33,038 nt of DNA. Origin: Ruminococcus sp. GTDB taxonomy: Bacteria > Bacillota > Clostridia > Oscillospirales > Ruminococcaceae. Below the pieces are notes generated by a model that ran no database searches, was not told the DNA's origin, and saw only the letters and a list, made by a program, of their open reading frames with translations. Where the stretch lies: assembly GCA_017622925.1 (NCBI GenBank), contig JAGAQC010000056.1, forward strand, positions 1 through 33,038. The letters run 5' to 3'. The position numbers were made by a program, and so were the translations under genes. Positions 9,278 to 19,183 of the stretch are shown here, one piece after another. Numbering within the stretch: position 1 is the stretch's first letter; every line of letters begins with the position of its first letter.

Positions 9278-9306
9278 TTGACATTACAAAAATAATATGA
9301 TATAAT
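9278..9306 (+). promoter_or_regulatory. Promoter of aroC-aroF
   Basis: TTGACA at 9278-9283 and TATAAT at 9301-9306 with 17-base spacing, both perfect. It makes aroC and the DAHP synthase gene a transcription unit independent of the T-box. Confidence 0.82.
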
Positions 9307-9335
9307 TTTCAATATAATAATCGAGGTGAAACATA

Positions 9336-10421
9336 TTGAAAAATACATTCGGAAACAGCGTTGCGATCACGCTTTTCGGTGAAAGCCACGGGAACGCTAT
9401 AGGAGCTGTTCTTGACGGTATGCCTGCCGGTATTCCTGTTGACGAGGACTTTATCGCGCGTCAGATGTCCCTAAGAAAATCCGTAGGAGCTATTTCAACG
9501 GCACGTAAAGAAGCCGACGAGGTAAAGATCGTAAGCGGCGTTTTCAACGGTAAAACTACAGGTACGCCGATCACATTCATAATAGAAAATCAGGATACGC
9601 GCAGCCGTGATTACGGCGAACTTGCATATAAAGCGCGTCCCGGTCATGCGGACTTCACGGCAAACGTCAAGTACGGCGGTTCTCAGGATTTCCGCGGCGG
9701 CGGACACTTCTCGGGACGTATCACCGCAGGTATAGTCGCCGCCGGAGCTGTGGCGATCTCCGCACTTAAAGCGCACGGTATCACTATAGGAACTCATATC
9801 CTCTCATGCGGCGGCGTTTATGACAGGGAATTTCAGGATATTCAGGCGGACATCGGCTTTCTGGACGGACGGGAATTTGCCGTCCTCGATACTTCCGCCG
9901 AGGAAAAAATGAAAGAAGCTATCATGGCTGCCAAAGCTGACGGAGATTCTGTCGGCGGAATACTCGAAACAGCCGTGTTCGGTATGCCTGCCGGAGTCGG
10001 CGAGCCTTGGTTCGACACCATAGAGAGCGTTCTCTCTCATGCGCTTTTCAGCATACCTGCCGTAAAGGGCGTTGAATTCGGCGCAGGCTTCAAATTTGCC
10101 GAAATGAGAGGAAGTCAGGCTAACGACCCGTTCAGAAGCATTGACAATAAAGTAACTACGTCAACCAATAACTGCGGCGGAATCCTCGGCGGCATAACGA
10201 ACGGTATGCCCGTTACGTTCCGCTGCGCCGTAAAGCCTACGCCGTCCATTTATAAGGAACAGCAGACCGTTGACCTTACAAACCGCAAAAATACGACATT
10301 GCAGATACAGGGCAGACACGATCCGGCTATAGTCCACCGTGCAAGGGTCGTGGTTGACAGTATTACGGCTCTCACACTTCTCGACCAACTTGTACTCCGC
10401 TATGGAAATATTAATAATTAA
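9336..10421 (+). CDS. aroC: Chorismate synthase
   Basis: A 361-residue FMN-dependent enzyme for the last step of the shikimate pathway, turning EPSP into chorismate, the substrate of TrpE. The N-terminal signature GESHGNAIGAVLDGMPAG, the RPGHAD box, the SGRITAG-type flavin region, and the late RHDPAIVHRA motif with a catalytic aspartate are all present. The start is a TTG codon at 9336, supported by a GAGGTGA site 7 bases upstream and by the family's usual N-terminus (NTFGNS). It has its own promoter and is followed by the DAHP synthase gene 15 bases later. Confidence 0.97.
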   Translation: MKNTFGNSVAITLFGESHGNAIGAVLDGMPAGIPVDEDFIARQMSLRKSVGAISTARKEADEVKIVSGVFNGKTTGTPITFIIENQDTRSRDYGELAYKARPGHADFTANVKYGGSQDFRGGGHFSGRITAGIVAAGAVAISALKAHGITIGTHILSCGGVYDREFQDIQADIGFLDGREFAVLDTSAEEKMKEAIMAAKADGDSVGGILETAVFGMPAGVGEPWFDTIESVLSHALFSIPAVKGVEFGAGFKFAEMRGSQANDPFRSIDNKVTTSTNNCGGILGGITNGMPVTFRCAVKPTPSIYKEQQTVDLTNRKNTTLQIQGRHDPAIVHRARVVVDSITALTLLDQLVLRYGNINN

Positions 10422-10436
10422 AAGGATTGATATATT

Positions 10437-11465
10437 ATGCCAATGAAATTAATACGGGAACTCCCCCGTCCCTCTGAGATCAAGGAAAGCTACCCCCTGT
10501 CCCCCGAGCTTGCAGAGGTCAAGGCTCGCCGTGACGAGGAGATAAAGGCTATATTCCGCGGCGATTCGGACAAATTTCTTCTCATTATAGGTCCTTGCTC
10601 CGCCGATACGGAAGAACCCGTACTCGACTATATCACACGTCTGCGAGAGCTTCAGGAAAAGGTGAAGGATAAGATTTTTATTATCCCAAGAATATACACG
10701 GGTAAGCCCCGTACAACGGGCGACGGCTACAAGGGTATGCTCCACCAGCCCAATCCAACGGGTATGCCCGACCTTTCAAGCGGAATCGTAGCTGTAAGAA
10801 ACCTCCATATCAAGGCTCTTGCAGAAACAGGCTTTACCGCTGCGGACGAAATGCTTTACCCCGAAAACTACAGCTATCTTGACGATATTCTCGCTTACGT
10901 TGCCGTTGGCGCGCGTTCTGTTGAAAATCAGCAGCACCGCCTTGTTTCGAGCGGAGTTTCTATCCCTGTCGGAATGAAGAATCCTACGGGCGGCGACATT
11001 TCCGTTATGATGAACGCCATAACGGCTGCTCAGCACCCTCATGCGTTTATTTACCGCGCTTCCGAAGCAAAAAGCGACGGAAATCCTTATGCTCACGCCA
11101 TTCTCAGAGGATATGTAAACGACAGGGGTCAGTCCTTCCCCAACTATCACTACGAGGACCTTTACCGTCTTGCGCAGGTTTACGCCGAAAAAAATCTGAT
11201 GAACCCTGCTCTTATCGTTGACACAAATCACTCTAACTCGGGTAAGCAATATCTTGAACAGATACGAATTGCTAAGGAAATACTTCACAGTATGCGCCAC
11301 AGCTCCGATATTAATAAGCTCGTCAAGGGACTTATGATAGAAAGCTATATCGAGGACGGCTGTCAGAAGATCGGCGAAGCTGTCTACGGCAAGTCCATTA
11401 CCGACCCATGTCTCGGCTGGGAAAAGTCCGAAAGACTTGTACTTGACATTGCAGATTTATTATAA
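10437..11465 (+). CDS. aroF: 3-deoxy-7-phosphoheptulonate (DAHP) synthase, type I-alpha
   Basis: A 342-residue enzyme joining PEP and erythrose-4-phosphate, the entry step of the shikimate pathway. The metal-binding cysteine is in IIGPCSAD. Other family segments are PRTTGDGYKG, VGARSVENQQHR, VDTNHSNSGKQY, the late ESYIEDG, and YGKSITDPCLGWE. The sequence matches the AroF/AroG/AroH class, including its N-terminal extension, which in that class serves feedback inhibition by an aromatic amino acid; which one cannot be read from the sequence. Pairing with aroC under one promoter co-ordinates the first and last steps of the pathway. Confidence 0.95.
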   Translation: MPMKLIRELPRPSEIKESYPLSPELAEVKARRDEEIKAIFRGDSDKFLLIIGPCSADTEEPVLDYITRLRELQEKVKDKIFIIPRIYTGKPRTTGDGYKGMLHQPNPTGMPDLSSGIVAVRNLHIKALAETGFTAADEMLYPENYSYLDDILAYVAVGARSVENQQHRLVSSGVSIPVGMKNPTGGDISVMMNAITAAQHPHAFIYRASEAKSDGNPYAHAILRGYVNDRGQSFPNYHYEDLYRLAQVYAEKNLMNPALIVDTNHSNSGKQYLEQIRIAKEILHSMRHSSDINKLVKGLMIESYIEDGCQKIGEAVYGKSITDPCLGWEKSERLVLDIADLL

Positions 11466-11483
11466 TTATAAATACATTTTTTT

Positions 11484-11518
11484 AGGGAACGCCCTCTTTT
11501 ACAGGACGTTCCCTATTT
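11484..11518 (+). terminator. Terminator after the aro unit
   Basis: A stem AGGGAACG/CGTTCCCT with additional pairing inside (CCT/AGG), followed by ATTTTG. The T-run is short, so strength is moderate. Confidence 0.6.
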
Positions 11519-11595
11519 TGCGGAACTTTAACTTGCTTGGTCATAGGCGATTTCTAAAAAACAGAAAAAAATTATCGTTTTTCGATATTTAAGTA

Positions 11596-11624
11596 TTGAC
11601 AAATGGTAAATAATATGCTATACT
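11596..11624 (+). promoter_or_regulatory. Promoter of the DUF2975/XRE unit
   Basis: TTGACA at 11596-11601 and TATACT at 11619-11624, spaced by 17 bases, 30 bases ahead of the start codon at 11655. Confidence 0.75.
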
Positions 11625-11654
11625 GTATTCAGAAACATAAAGGAGCTCTATTTT

Positions 11655-12113
11655 ATGTGGACTAAAACTAAATCTCTGTTCTTATCAAGGATCCTGACAT
11701 ATGCCGTCGGAGGTCTGTTCCTTATACTCACATTTTTCGTGCCTGCCATATCCAAATACTATGAGGCTGTGTCCGAACCGCTCGGACTGCTGAAAGGCAG
11801 CATTTTCCTACCTATGTGTATAGGTCTTTATACTGCGGAAATTTTCGGATTTATTGCGCTCGGTTCTCTCAACAGGCTGCTTAAAAATATCGGCAAAGAA
11901 GCTGTTTTTGTAAAGGAAAATACAGTCTGCCTGAGGATAATCTCATGGATGTGCATGTTTGCAGCTATCTCTTTTGCCGTAATAGGCTTGTGGAGGTTCG
12001 TTTTCCTTATGGCTGCGCTTTTCGCCGCCATGCTCGGACTTATTCTGCGTGTTCTCAAAAACGTCTTTGAAAAAGCCGTTGAGATAAAGTCCGAAAATGA
12101 TTTTACAATATGA
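11655..12113 (+). CDS. DUF2975 family membrane protein
   Basis: A 152-residue protein with four predicted membrane helices (about residues 12-32, 50-70, 95-112, 117-135). The order and spacing, together with the YozG-like Cro/XRE gene 12 bases downstream, match the common DUF2975 plus HTH pair of Firmicutes. The AGGAGC site precedes the ATG. Function is unknown in the family; the pair is usually assumed to be an autoregulated membrane-sensor unit. Confidence 0.8.
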   Translation: MWTKTKSLFLSRILTYAVGGLFLILTFFVPAISKYYEAVSEPLGLLKGSIFLPMCIGLYTAEIFGFIALGSLNRLLKNIGKEAVFVKENTVCLRIISWMCMFAAISFAVIGLWRFVFLMAALFAAMLGLILRVLKNVFEKAVEIKSENDFTI

Positions 12114-12125
12114 GGAGGTCTTAAT

Positions 12126-12332
12126 ATGCCGATTATTGTAAATCTCGACGTTATGATGGCTGTACGGAAAATGTCCTCGCAGGAGCTTGCCGAAAAAATC
12201 GGTATCACTACCGCAAATCTCTCTATCCTGAAAACAGGCAAGGCTAAAGCAGTCCGCTTCTCAACTTTAGAAAAAATCTGTGAGATACTCGACTGCCAAC
12301 CGGGAGACATTTTGGAATTCAGAAAGGGATAA
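12126..12332 (+). CDS. YozG-like Cro/XRE transcriptional regulator
   Basis: A 68-residue protein that is almost entirely one helix-turn-helix domain: the recognition region is SQELAEKIGITTANLSILKT, followed by the typical ending CEILDCQPGDILEF. It is the partner of the DUF2975 gene upstream (SD GAGGAGG) and precedes the large membrane protein. It probably represses its own operon, by analogy with the family. Confidence 0.88.
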   Translation: MPIIVNLDVMMAVRKMSSQELAEKIGITTANLSILKTGKAKAVRFSTLEKICEILDCQPGDILEFRKG

Positions 12333-12357
12333 GGACAGATTATAAGGAGTGTTCTTT

Positions 12358-13878
12358 ATGTCTGAATCACCCGAAATTGCCGTAAACGAGAATATCCAAA
12401 CAGAAAAACGAAGCATAAGCTTCACTAAAACCGAAAAAATATATGCTGCTGTCATTGCGCTTCTCGCATTTCTTTATGTGGAATTCGAGATATTCAACCC
12501 TGCCGGATTTTTCACTACCGCTGTGAATTTCCTCATAATCACAGCGTCTATAATTTTCTTAAAAAAACACGACTGTAAACTAACCGCTTACAATAAAATG
12601 ATCGCGGTTGTTCTGTACCTTTTTTCATGCGTATTTTCGATAACCGATAACGGATTTATTAAATTTCTTGACGGAGTGTTTCTGTTTTTTGCAGGAGCGT
12701 ATTTCGTTTATTCAGCCGCTGAGGGAAAGAAAAACATGGAACAGTATCTCCCCTTTGCGCTCATAAAAGCTGTTTTTGAATTTCCCTTTTCACAGTTCGG
12801 AGCGGAAGCTAACGCTGCTAAAGAAGTTATCGGAAACTCAAAATCTGCCGGAAATATCAAATATATCGTCTGCGGACTTCTGCTTGCTCTGCCTGTAACT
12901 TCGCTTGTTGCGGCTCTGCTTATTTCGGCAGATAAGGGCATGGAGGACTTTTTCACAAACATCAGCTCGAATATGCTCTCCGCCGAGAGCGTGAGGGTTT
13001 TATGCCATTTCCTTGTATCAATTCCATGCGGACTTTACCTTTACGGCATGCTTTACGCCAACTGCAAGCGAAACAATCTCAATACCCTTGACAAAAATTT
13101 ATGCGAGTACACTTTGAACGGAGCAAGAATTATCCCGAATATTATCCTCTATACTGCCGTTACACCCGTTCTGCTGCTCTATATCATGTTCTTCATTTCG
13201 CAGGGCAGCTATTTTCTGTCGGCGTTTTCCGGCGATCTCCCCGAGGGCTACAGCTATGCGGAATACGCAAGGAGAGGCTTTTTCGAGCTTTGCGCCGTTA
13301 CGGTGATCAATCTGTTCGTGATCTGTTTTATCAGTCTGCTTGCACAGAAAAGCGGAAAAAATAAACCGACAGGTCTTAAATTTTACTCGACCGCTCTTTC
13401 CGTTTCCACTTTGATTCTCATTGCTGTTGCGGTCAGCAAAATGGTCATGTACATCTCAGAATACGGACTTACCCGTCTGAGATTCTATACCATGTGGTTT
13501 ATGGCTTTGTGCGCGTTGATTTTTGTCCTTATTATTGTTAAACAATTTAAGTTCAATATGAACTTTGCGGCGTGGAGTTCGGGCGTTTTTACGGTAATGT
13601 TCGCCGTACTCTGCTTTTGCAGTCCCGATTTCGTCATTGCTAAATATAATGTCGAAATGTACAATGCAGGCTATATCGAAGAACTCGACCGCAACCAGAT
13701 ATGCTCGATGTCCAACGACGCTGTTCTTTACGCACTGGAAGAAGGGGCAATTGATGAAGAAATGGCGTATGACGCCAATCGCTCATTATTTTTAGGGAAA
13801 AATAGAAAAATTCTTAACTTTATGAACGTTCCCTCGGTTATTATTCATGAAAAGCTTAAAAACGCTGAAATTTATTAG
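12358..13878 (+). CDS. DUF4153/DUF4173-like polytopic membrane protein
   Basis: A 506-residue integral membrane protein with about ten to twelve hydrophobic segments over its length and a short soluble C-terminal tail (about residues 430-506). Sequence style (AEGKKNMEQYLPFALIKA, then a segment with FFTNIS) resembles the DUF4153/DUF4173 family of uncharacterised membrane proteins. The start at 12358 follows AAGGAGTG; a GTG nine bases earlier overlaps that site. It lies 25 bases after the XRE gene and is probably in the same operon. Confidence 0.7.
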   Translation: MSESPEIAVNENIQTEKRSISFTKTEKIYAAVIALLAFLYVEFEIFNPAGFFTTAVNFLIITASIIFLKKHDCKLTAYNKMIAVVLYLFSCVFSITDNGFIKFLDGVFLFFAGAYFVYSAAEGKKNMEQYLPFALIKAVFEFPFSQFGAEANAAKEVIGNSKSAGNIKYIVCGLLLALPVTSLVAALLISADKGMEDFFTNISSNMLSAESVRVLCHFLVSIPCGLYLYGMLYANCKRNNLNTLDKNLCEYTLNGARIIPNIILYTAVTPVLLLYIMFFISQGSYFLSAFSGDLPEGYSYAEYARRGFFELCAVTVINLFVICFISLLAQKSGKNKPTGLKFYSTALSVSTLILIAVAVSKMVMYISEYGLTRLRFYTMWFMALCALIFVLIIVKQFKFNMNFAAWSSGVFTVMFAVLCFCSPDFVIAKYNVEMYNAGYIEELDRNQICSMSNDAVLYALEEGAIDEEMAYDANRSLFLGKNRKILNFMNVPSVIIHEKLKNAEIY

Positions 13879-13896
13879 AATTAATACTCCAATTAT

Positions 13897-13914
13897 AAAA
13901 CAGGCTGATGTCAC
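13897..13914 (+). repeat. Direct repeat, upstream copy (half of a terminator)
   Basis: AAAACAGGCTGATGTCAC here is identical to 14439-14456, which is the left arm of the terminator at 14439-14484. The two copies bracket the small XRE gene and a palindromic repeat. Confidence 0.75.
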
Positions 13915-13945
13915 GAGTTTCAAGATAGTCTCAGTTACCGATTTC

Positions 13946-13967
13946 GGGACGTCGAGGGCGCCGTCCC
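13946..13967. repeat. Short GC-rich palindrome
   Basis: GGGACG and CGTCCC flank a GC-rich centre in otherwise AT-rich intergenic DNA. Such GC-rich dispersed motifs are common in Ruminococcaceae-type genomes, but only one copy is seen in the window. Confidence 0.4.
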
Positions 13968-14043
13968 CTACAAAGTTCACTTTCCTACTAAAACTTTACA
14001 CATGCGTTCTATAAAAGTAAAAATATAGGAGAATTTATGAAAA

Positions 14044-14274
14044 ATGAACAAAAAAATTGAAACTCAAATCGGAAACAATATACGCTCTTTACGGGAACTT
14101 AAAAAAATGACTCAGGACGAACTTGCGGCAAAGCTTCAAATCAACGGGTGCGACATAACAAGAAGTGCCGTTGCCAAAATTGAAGTCGGGCAGCGGCACT
14201 TATATCCTGATGAAATAGTTCTTATAAAGAAGATTCTTAACGTAAGCTACGATGAGATCTTTGACCTGACATAA
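14044..14274 (+). CDS. XRE family helix-turn-helix regulator
   Basis: A 76-residue, single-domain DNA-binding protein. The helix-turn-helix runs from TQDELAAKLQINGCDITRSA to VAKIEVGQR, followed by the usual YPDEIVLIKKILNVSYDEIF ending. The ribosome site AGGAG (14027-14031) is 12 bases from this ATG but 5 bases from an out-of-frame ATG at 14037 that encodes only seven codons and ends inside this gene. This may lower or couple translation. The gene sits alone between the two copies of an 18-bp direct repeat, so it may have arrived separately. Confidence 0.8.
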   Translation: MNKKIETQIGNNIRSLRELKKMTQDELAAKLQINGCDITRSAVAKIEVGQRHLYPDEIVLIKKILNVSYDEIFDLT

Positions 14275-14436
14275 GAGCCTGTTCAATATCTCCTCGCGCA
14301 CGTCTTTTCGGCAAAATTTGCCGATTACTGCGTTGAAAAAGCTCACCATACATCAAGTATGCTTTCGCTTTTTCGCCTTGTACTCGTCAAATTTATGCTC
14401 GAAAATCCGCACACGCCGAGATACTAAACAGGCTCT
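14274..14436. repeat. 163-bp near-complete palindromic (MITE-like) repeat
   Basis: The two halves are imperfect reverse complements for about 75 bases. Both ends read inward as AGAGCCTGTT followed by a TATCTC; further in, both arms share TTTTCG, AAATTTG and GAAAAAGC. There is no ORF. It begins on the stop codon of the XRE gene. The same terminal sequence, AGAGCCTGTTC, frames the hairpin at 22040-22089. Confidence 0.75.
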
Positions 14437-14438
14437 AA

Positions 14439-14484
14439 AAAACAGGCTGATGTCACATAAAATGCGACATCAGCCTGTTTTTTA
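14439..14484 (+). terminator. Strong intrinsic terminator
   Basis: A perfect 16-base stem (AAAACAGGCTGATGTC with GACATCAGCCTGTTTT), an 11-base loop, and a T-run. It can stop transcription from the left, and in reverse, since an A-run precedes it. Confidence 0.88.
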
Positions 14485-14502
14485 TCACTATCCACAATTT
14501 AT

Positions 14503-14552
14503 GTGGGGGACTCTGTCCCCCACGCCCCCTGCCAAAGGGGTGACCCCTTTGG
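14503..14552. repeat. Two adjacent GC-rich hairpins
   Basis: GTGGGGGA...TCCCCCAC (14503-14523) is followed by CCAAAGGGG...CCCCTTTGG (14532-14552). Both are perfect stems with tiny loops, embedded in AT-rich DNA; they look like a dispersed intergenic repeat. Confidence 0.6.
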
Positions 14553-14564
14553 AATCTCTGTTGT

Positions 14565-14640
14565 CGTAAATTTTCCTGCATAAAGCCTACCGTATACATC
14601 GAAATCCATATTTTTATGGCTTTATGCAGGCAAATTTACG
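14565..14640. repeat. 23-bp inverted repeat, hairpin element
   Basis: The arm 14565-14587 pairs with 14618-14640 with one mismatch, around a 30-base loop (key part CCTGCATAAAGCC / GGCTTTATGCAGG). No ORF. It lies downstream of the GT-C-like gene on the minus strand and may end its transcript, but there is no clear T-run. Confidence 0.65.
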
Positions 14641-14716
14641 ATATAGGATTCAAGAGATTACTCTTTGACAAAAGATACAGGAAACAATATCCAACTAAGT
14701 TGTAGACAGTTATTAT

Positions 14717-17062
14717 TTAATTCCAAAAGCACAGCAATTCTTCAAGGTTATAAAGTATATTCGGGAAATGCTTGAAAAGAGCTATGTTTTGGAACGACAA
14801 AAGCTCCAAACAAACCAAAACAACGGTAAATACTGCCGTAACGGAAAAAGCGCAAACTACCTTGCCTGAAATTCCCCTGCATTCCGCAGTCTGCTGCTGA
14901 ACGTCAAGAAGAACGATCACAGACAAAAGCGTAATCAGCGGCAGAATATCACAGACATAGCTGAGTATGATACCTGCAACGCAGTAGTTGAACAATGCGA
15001 TAAATACGGAAAACAGCAGCATCATGATATAAGTTGCCTTACGCACGCTTACTTCGTTAAAGCTCAGCTTTTCGCCCTTGCGCCGTCTGAGATGATACAT
15101 GAGGAACGGGAAAACAGCCATACCTGCCGCAATTAACGGTACTGTCAGCGCACCAACGGCAAAATCGCTGTAAACATACGCCTGACGGTTCGCAAGATAC
15201 AGTCCGCCTATTTCCACAAACGGGAAACTTCCCGACATTCTTACGGGCTGAATAAAATAATGCAGTATAGCGTTCGGCAGGAAAGAAAGCTTCAAACTGC
15301 CTGCATTAACGTTGCTGACGGTAAGCTGATAAACTGCGCCGAATTCAAAGGGCGACTCGAAACGAGCGTTATTATACGCCATCAATGCGCCGCACCCAAC
15401 CGCTACAGGAAGCAAAAATGAAGCTGCGGAAACGATCTTGCTTTTGATCTTGATCTTTTTGCTGAATATCAGTTCAAGGAAGATCGGCGCAAGTATCAAC
15501 GCGCTCAACGCTCTTGTAGGCTTTGACGCGAGACAAAGTGAAAATGCAAGTCCGCATAATACAAAAAGTATTGGCTGCTTTTTTTCGCCGTCACGTATAC
15601 ATGCCTCAAAGCCGCACCACAGGCAAAGCATAAGATAGCACGTTCCCGTGATTCCCGGCAAAGCGTACATGTCCGAAAAATCTACATTGAAGTACACTCC
15701 AGAAGCAAAAACGCTTGCGGTCAGACACATTATCACAAGCAGGAAATTCGGCTTTTCTATGAACTTCCTGATAAACGCCATTATTGCCCCAAACATGAAC
15801 ACTACCGACAGCATTCCGAAGAACACGCATGCGCTGTTGATAGACGGCAGCTTACCCCTCATGAAATAGTACGGATAATAATACGTCAATACAGGCGCAA
15901 TGCCGTAATAGGAATAATACTTGCCCTTGTAGAACGCTCTGTCCCACGCGCATTCAACGCCCTGAGCCGAACGGAGGGACGTGTCATAAGGATTCTCCAT
16001 TGCAAGCAGACTTTCGCTGGGAGTAATGCCTATGCTTGTACGACCGTTTTCACATGCGTCAAACATCTGAACATAGGGGTTCTGCCAGCTTACGTCCATA
16101 CCCTTTTCATACTCTATATCCGACGCGTCAGGGTCTACAAAGCAAAGCATGGTAAGCGAACACAAAGCGGTCAAGGCAATTATAACAATGCGGTGACGAG
16201 CGTTTTTACGGTCATAAACGACCTTGTGAAGCTCGAAAGCTCTTACAGCCGCGATAGCCGTCAGAAGCAGGAAAAGCGCATAAAAACGTATTTCGGAAAA
16301 CGCAAACGGCAGAGCCTTGGCAAAGCTTAAACGCGTTATCGTAACGGGTTCGGATATGTCGTAAAATTCCAGACGCACGGATTTCAGTTCTTCATAGGTA
16401 CTGAATGCAAAATTACATTTTCCGTAGTCGGCAGAGGTCTTTTTCTCGCCTATTCCAACATATTCCTGTGAAAAATTACCGTCCATAATTCCTGCGCAGC
16501 ATCTGAATGTTGATTTGCCTTTGCCGTCAAACTCAAGCTCCAAAGCGTTTATATCCTTGGAATTAAGCTCGATATACAGCGTGGAATCTCCGGCAATTTC
16601 AATTTTATCGGCAGATATTCGGGCATTATTGGGATCGTTTGCAGTTATCGAAGAATAATCCTCGATAACTGTTTCGGTATTGCCCTTAGCAAACGATTTG
16701 AAGTTGAATATCAGCGTTTCCGTTCCGAAAGCTATCAGGCAGGCGGCGGCTGTTCCTTTCAGAAAACGTTTCAGCCTGTCCTTTTTGACTTTCTCCGACA
16801 TCACATATCCGCCGAAGCATACGGCAAGTATTATGAGAGCAGTCAATATAGACACATGTTTGCGGCATACGGTGAACGAAGCGGTCAGAACGCCGTATAT
16901 CACCGCTGCGGCAGCCATTAATATCAGGAAATAAATACATTTTCTTTCGACCGATGATGTTTTTTTCACCTCGGCAGACTTATCCTCGGCTTTTGTCACT
17001 GTCTGCTGCTCCGATTCCGTCTTTTTTTCGGTAGCCTGTTTCTCAGTTGTTTTTTTCTTCAT
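14717..17062 (-). CDS. Large GT-C-like polytopic membrane protein
   Basis: A 781-residue protein. A charged cytoplasmic N-terminus (about 40 residues rich in Lys, Glu and Thr) is followed by three membrane helices, then a soluble extracytoplasmic region (~130-260) that looks beta-rich, then ten or more further membrane helices. This architecture fits GT-C glycosyltransferases, which take a sugar from a polyprenyl phosphate and transfer it on the outer face. I cannot see a certain catalytic motif, and the family is inferred. It overlaps the FAD oxidoreductase gene by 20 bases and is the last gene of the gtrA operon, whose flippase-like first gene supports a lipid-linked-sugar role. Confidence 0.65.
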   Translation of the reverse strand: MKKKTTEKQATEKKTESEQQTVTKAEDKSAEVKKTSSVERKCIYFLILMAAAAVIYGVLTASFTVCRKHVSILTALIILAVCFGGYVMSEKVKKDRLKRFLKGTAAACLIAFGTETLIFNFKSFAKGNTETVIEDYSSITANDPNNARISADKIEIAGDSTLYIELNSKDINALELEFDGKGKSTFRCCAGIMDGNFSQEYVGIGEKKTSADYGKCNFAFSTYEELKSVRLEFYDISEPVTITRLSFAKALPFAFSEIRFYALFLLLTAIAAVRAFELHKVVYDRKNARHRIVIIALTALCSLTMLCFVDPDASDIEYEKGMDVSWQNPYVQMFDACENGRTSIGITPSESLLAMENPYDTSLRSAQGVECAWDRAFYKGKYYSYYGIAPVLTYYYPYYFMRGKLPSINSACVFFGMLSVVFMFGAIMAFIRKFIEKPNFLLVIMCLTASVFASGVYFNVDFSDMYALPGITGTCYLMLCLWCGFEACIRDGEKKQPILFVLCGLAFSLCLASKPTRALSALILAPIFLELIFSKKIKIKSKIVSAASFLLPVAVGCGALMAYNNARFESPFEFGAVYQLTVSNVNAGSLKLSFLPNAILHYFIQPVRMSGSFPFVEIGGLYLANRQAYVYSDFAVGALTVPLIAAGMAVFPFLMYHLRRRKGEKLSFNEVSVRKATYIMMLLFSVFIALFNYCVAGIILSYVCDILPLITLLSVIVLLDVQQQTAECRGISGKVVCAFSVTAVFTVVLVCLELLSFQNIALFKHFPNILYNLEELLCFWN

Positions 17063-18602
17063 GATACTCTTTTTCCGTGTTTACGTTCCAGATGTTTTCC
17101 TTGGAAGTCTTTCCGCTTATGATATTCTTTACAGTCTCAAACGCTGTAACCATAGAATGATCCATATTGTTGTAGCGGTGCTGACCGTTTCTTCCGACGC
17201 AATAGAGGTTCTCGAAAGTATCGAGATATTCGATGATCTCGTCCATATGCTCATATGTGTCGAAATAAGCGGGGTACGCTTTCTTGACTTTCTCACGGTG
17301 GCAGTCCTTGACGCTCTTGCCCGAACTGATAACGCCCATTTTGATAAGCTCCTTAACGGCAAGGGTAATGCACTCCTTGTCCGACATGTTCCAGAAGCTG
17401 TCGCCCTCGGTGCAGAAATATTCAAGACCTATCCATACATAACGTTCAGGGTCTGTGACCATATACGGCGACCAGTTGTTGAATATCTGAATACGTCCCA
17501 GCTTTACGCCCGTATCCTGAACGTATATCCAGCAGTCGGGAACGATGTTTCCGAGAGTGCGGATATTTGTTTCGTTTTTCAGATTGAGGCGGTCAACGAG
17601 AAGTCCCACTGTAACAAAATCTCTGTAGGGAAGTCCGGCAGACCACTCGGCAATATTTTCGGGAACGTCGTTCATTCCGCCAACCAGATCCTTTACAGGC
17701 ATAGAGGATATGAAAATATCGCCCGTTATCTCCTTAGATACGCCGTTTTCCTCAGCCGTAAGAGAAACTATCTTTCCGTTTTCTGTTTTAACGGACTTTA
17801 CGCAGCAGTTTTTAACGATCTTTCCGCCCATTTTCTCGATGTGAGCGGCAACTGTCTCCCACAGATGACCCGGACCGTACTTGGGGTAGTAAAATTCCTC
17901 GATGAGGGAAGTTTCTTTCGTCTTGCTCTCGCCGCCCGGAATTATCTTTGAAACCATGTCCTTGATGACTGCGGTGATCGAAAGTCCCTTAACGCGCTGA
18001 GAACCCCAGTCTGCGGAAATTTCTCTCGGGTGTCTGCCCCAAAGCTTCTCCGTATAGCCCTCAAAAAACATGCCGTAAAGAGTTCTGCCGAAACGGTTGA
18101 TATAGAAGTTTTCCAGCGAATCCTCCGGCTTTTTTACAACGCAGGAATGCAGATAGCTCATGCCTGATTTTACCGTTGCGGTAAGTCCCATATTCTTGAA
18201 CGTTTCGGGCTTCATCGTTACGGGATAGTCGAAGAATCTATGCTTATAATAAATTCTCGAAACTCTGTTTCTTACAAGCATTACCTCGTCCGTCTTTTCG
18301 GGGTCGGGACCGCCCTCGCTGAGCTTCTTCTGTCTGTTCAGCTTGATATCGTCAAACGACGGCTTTCCCTGTGTGGGCATGATCTCGTCCCACCACTTTG
18401 TTACCTCGGCGTCTTTGGAGAAGAATCGGTGTCCGCCGATGTCCATTCGGTTGCCGTGATATTTTACAGTCTTTGAAATACCGCCGATCTCGTTGGATTC
18501 CTCCAAAATAGTTACCGAATACTTGTCGGGGGCTTTTTTCAAAAGCTCATAAGCCGCTGTAAGTCCCGCAGGACCTGCACCTATGATAATAACATTTTCC
18601 AT
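17043..18602 (-). CDS. FAD-dependent oxidoreductase, UDP-galactopyranose mutase/amine oxidase-like
   Basis: A 519-residue flavoprotein. The dinucleotide-binding motif is at the very start ([18 protein letters not shown]), then the second-helix glutamate ([11 protein letters not shown]), then the conserved MDIGGHRFF. Such proteins are often found with GtrA and membrane glycosyltransferases in surface polysaccharide loci; substrate unknown. The start at 18602 follows an AGGAG site; the open frame upstream to 18749 overlaps gtrA and lacks family similarity. It is the second gene of a three-gene operon, 44 bases after gtrA. Confidence 0.85.
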   Translation of the reverse strand: MENVIIIGAGPAGLTAAYELLKKAPDKYSVTILEESNEIGGISKTVKYHGNRMDIGGHRFFSKDAEVTKWWDEIMPTQGKPSFDDIKLNRQKKLSEGGPDPEKTDEVMLVRNRVSRIYYKHRFFDYPVTMKPETFKNMGLTATVKSGMSYLHSCVVKKPEDSLENFYINRFGRTLYGMFFEGYTEKLWGRHPREISADWGSQRVKGLSITAVIKDMVSKIIPGGESKTKETSLIEEFYYPKYGPGHLWETVAAHIEKMGGKIVKNCCVKSVKTENGKIVSLTAEENGVSKEITGDIFISSMPVKDLVGGMNDVPENIAEWSAGLPYRDFVTVGLLVDRLNLKNETNIRTLGNIVPDCWIYVQDTGVKLGRIQIFNNWSPYMVTDPERYVWIGLEYFCTEGDSFWNMSDKECITLAVKELIKMGVISSGKSVKDCHREKVKKAYPAYFDTYEHMDEIIEYLDTFENLYCVGRNGQHRYNNMDHSMVTAFETVKNIISGKTSKENIWNVNTEKEYHEEKNN

Positions 18603-18646
18603 TATCAGGATCTCCTTTTCATTACAGCCTGTCTCGTCTGACGGCT

Positions 18647-19108
18647 TTATTTTGAATAAAGTATAAGCTTCCTTGCAACATAATTGTAAACAAGAACTAT
18701 CAACGCAACAATTATTTTGGCTATATATCGGTTCATGGACAGTAGCCATTCCGTGAACAGAAGCATGAGCAGAACGTTAAGTCCCGCGCCCACGATACCG
18801 ATAATAGTATACCATATAAATTCGCCTTTTTTTGAGACATTATTCGCGTCCTCGGTAAATACAAATTTCTTGGACATAAGGAAATTCACAATAAGTCCGC
18901 AGATAAAGCCGGCAATAGTTCCCACGGAGGTAACTATTCCGCCCTCGCCCAAAAGCAGACAGACTATCGAGAAAACCGCATAATCGACCACAAAAGCTAT
19001 TCCGCCTACAAAGCAGTACCGAAAAAACTTTATAAGTCCATTGTCTGTTTTTTCAATAAGTAATCCTTTAAAATCGAACTTGAATATAAGTCCCAGTAAT
19101 TCTTTCAT
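18647..19108 (-). CDS. gtrA: GtrA family membrane protein
   Basis: A 153-residue protein with four membrane helices. The signature N-terminal [18 protein letters not shown] and the following [10 protein letters not shown] are typical of GtrA, a family believed to move polyprenyl-phosphate-linked sugars across the membrane for cell-surface glycosylation. It leads the operon with the FAD oxidoreductase and the GT-C-like protein; a perfect promoter lies upstream. Confidence 0.9.
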   Translation of the reverse strand: MKELLGLIFKFDFKGLLIEKTDNGLIKFFRYCFVGGIAFVVDYAVFSIVCLLLGEGGIVTSVGTIAGFICGLIVNFLMSKKFVFTEDANNVSKKGEFIWYTIIGIVGAGLNVLLMLLFTEWLLSMNRYIAKIIVALIVLVYNYVARKLILYSK

Positions 19109-19183
19109 TGCTTACGTTCTCCTGTTTGCAGCCATATTTGTGACGTTTTTTTCGGCATAGCTGCAATAAAATTATACATATTA

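Noticed and set aside
13946-13967. Operator or riboswitch at the GC-rich palindrome
   Set aside because: It is short, has no nearby promoter in register and looks like a dispersed repeat.
14318-14569. Plus-strand ORF of 83 codons after the XRE gene
   Set aside because: It runs through a palindromic repeat, a terminator and GC-rich hairpins; no ribosome site.
17061-17951. Plus-strand ORF of 296 codons opposite the FAD oxidoreductase
   Set aside because: The minus-strand protein has an intact Rossmann motif and family sequence; the plus-strand frame has neither.
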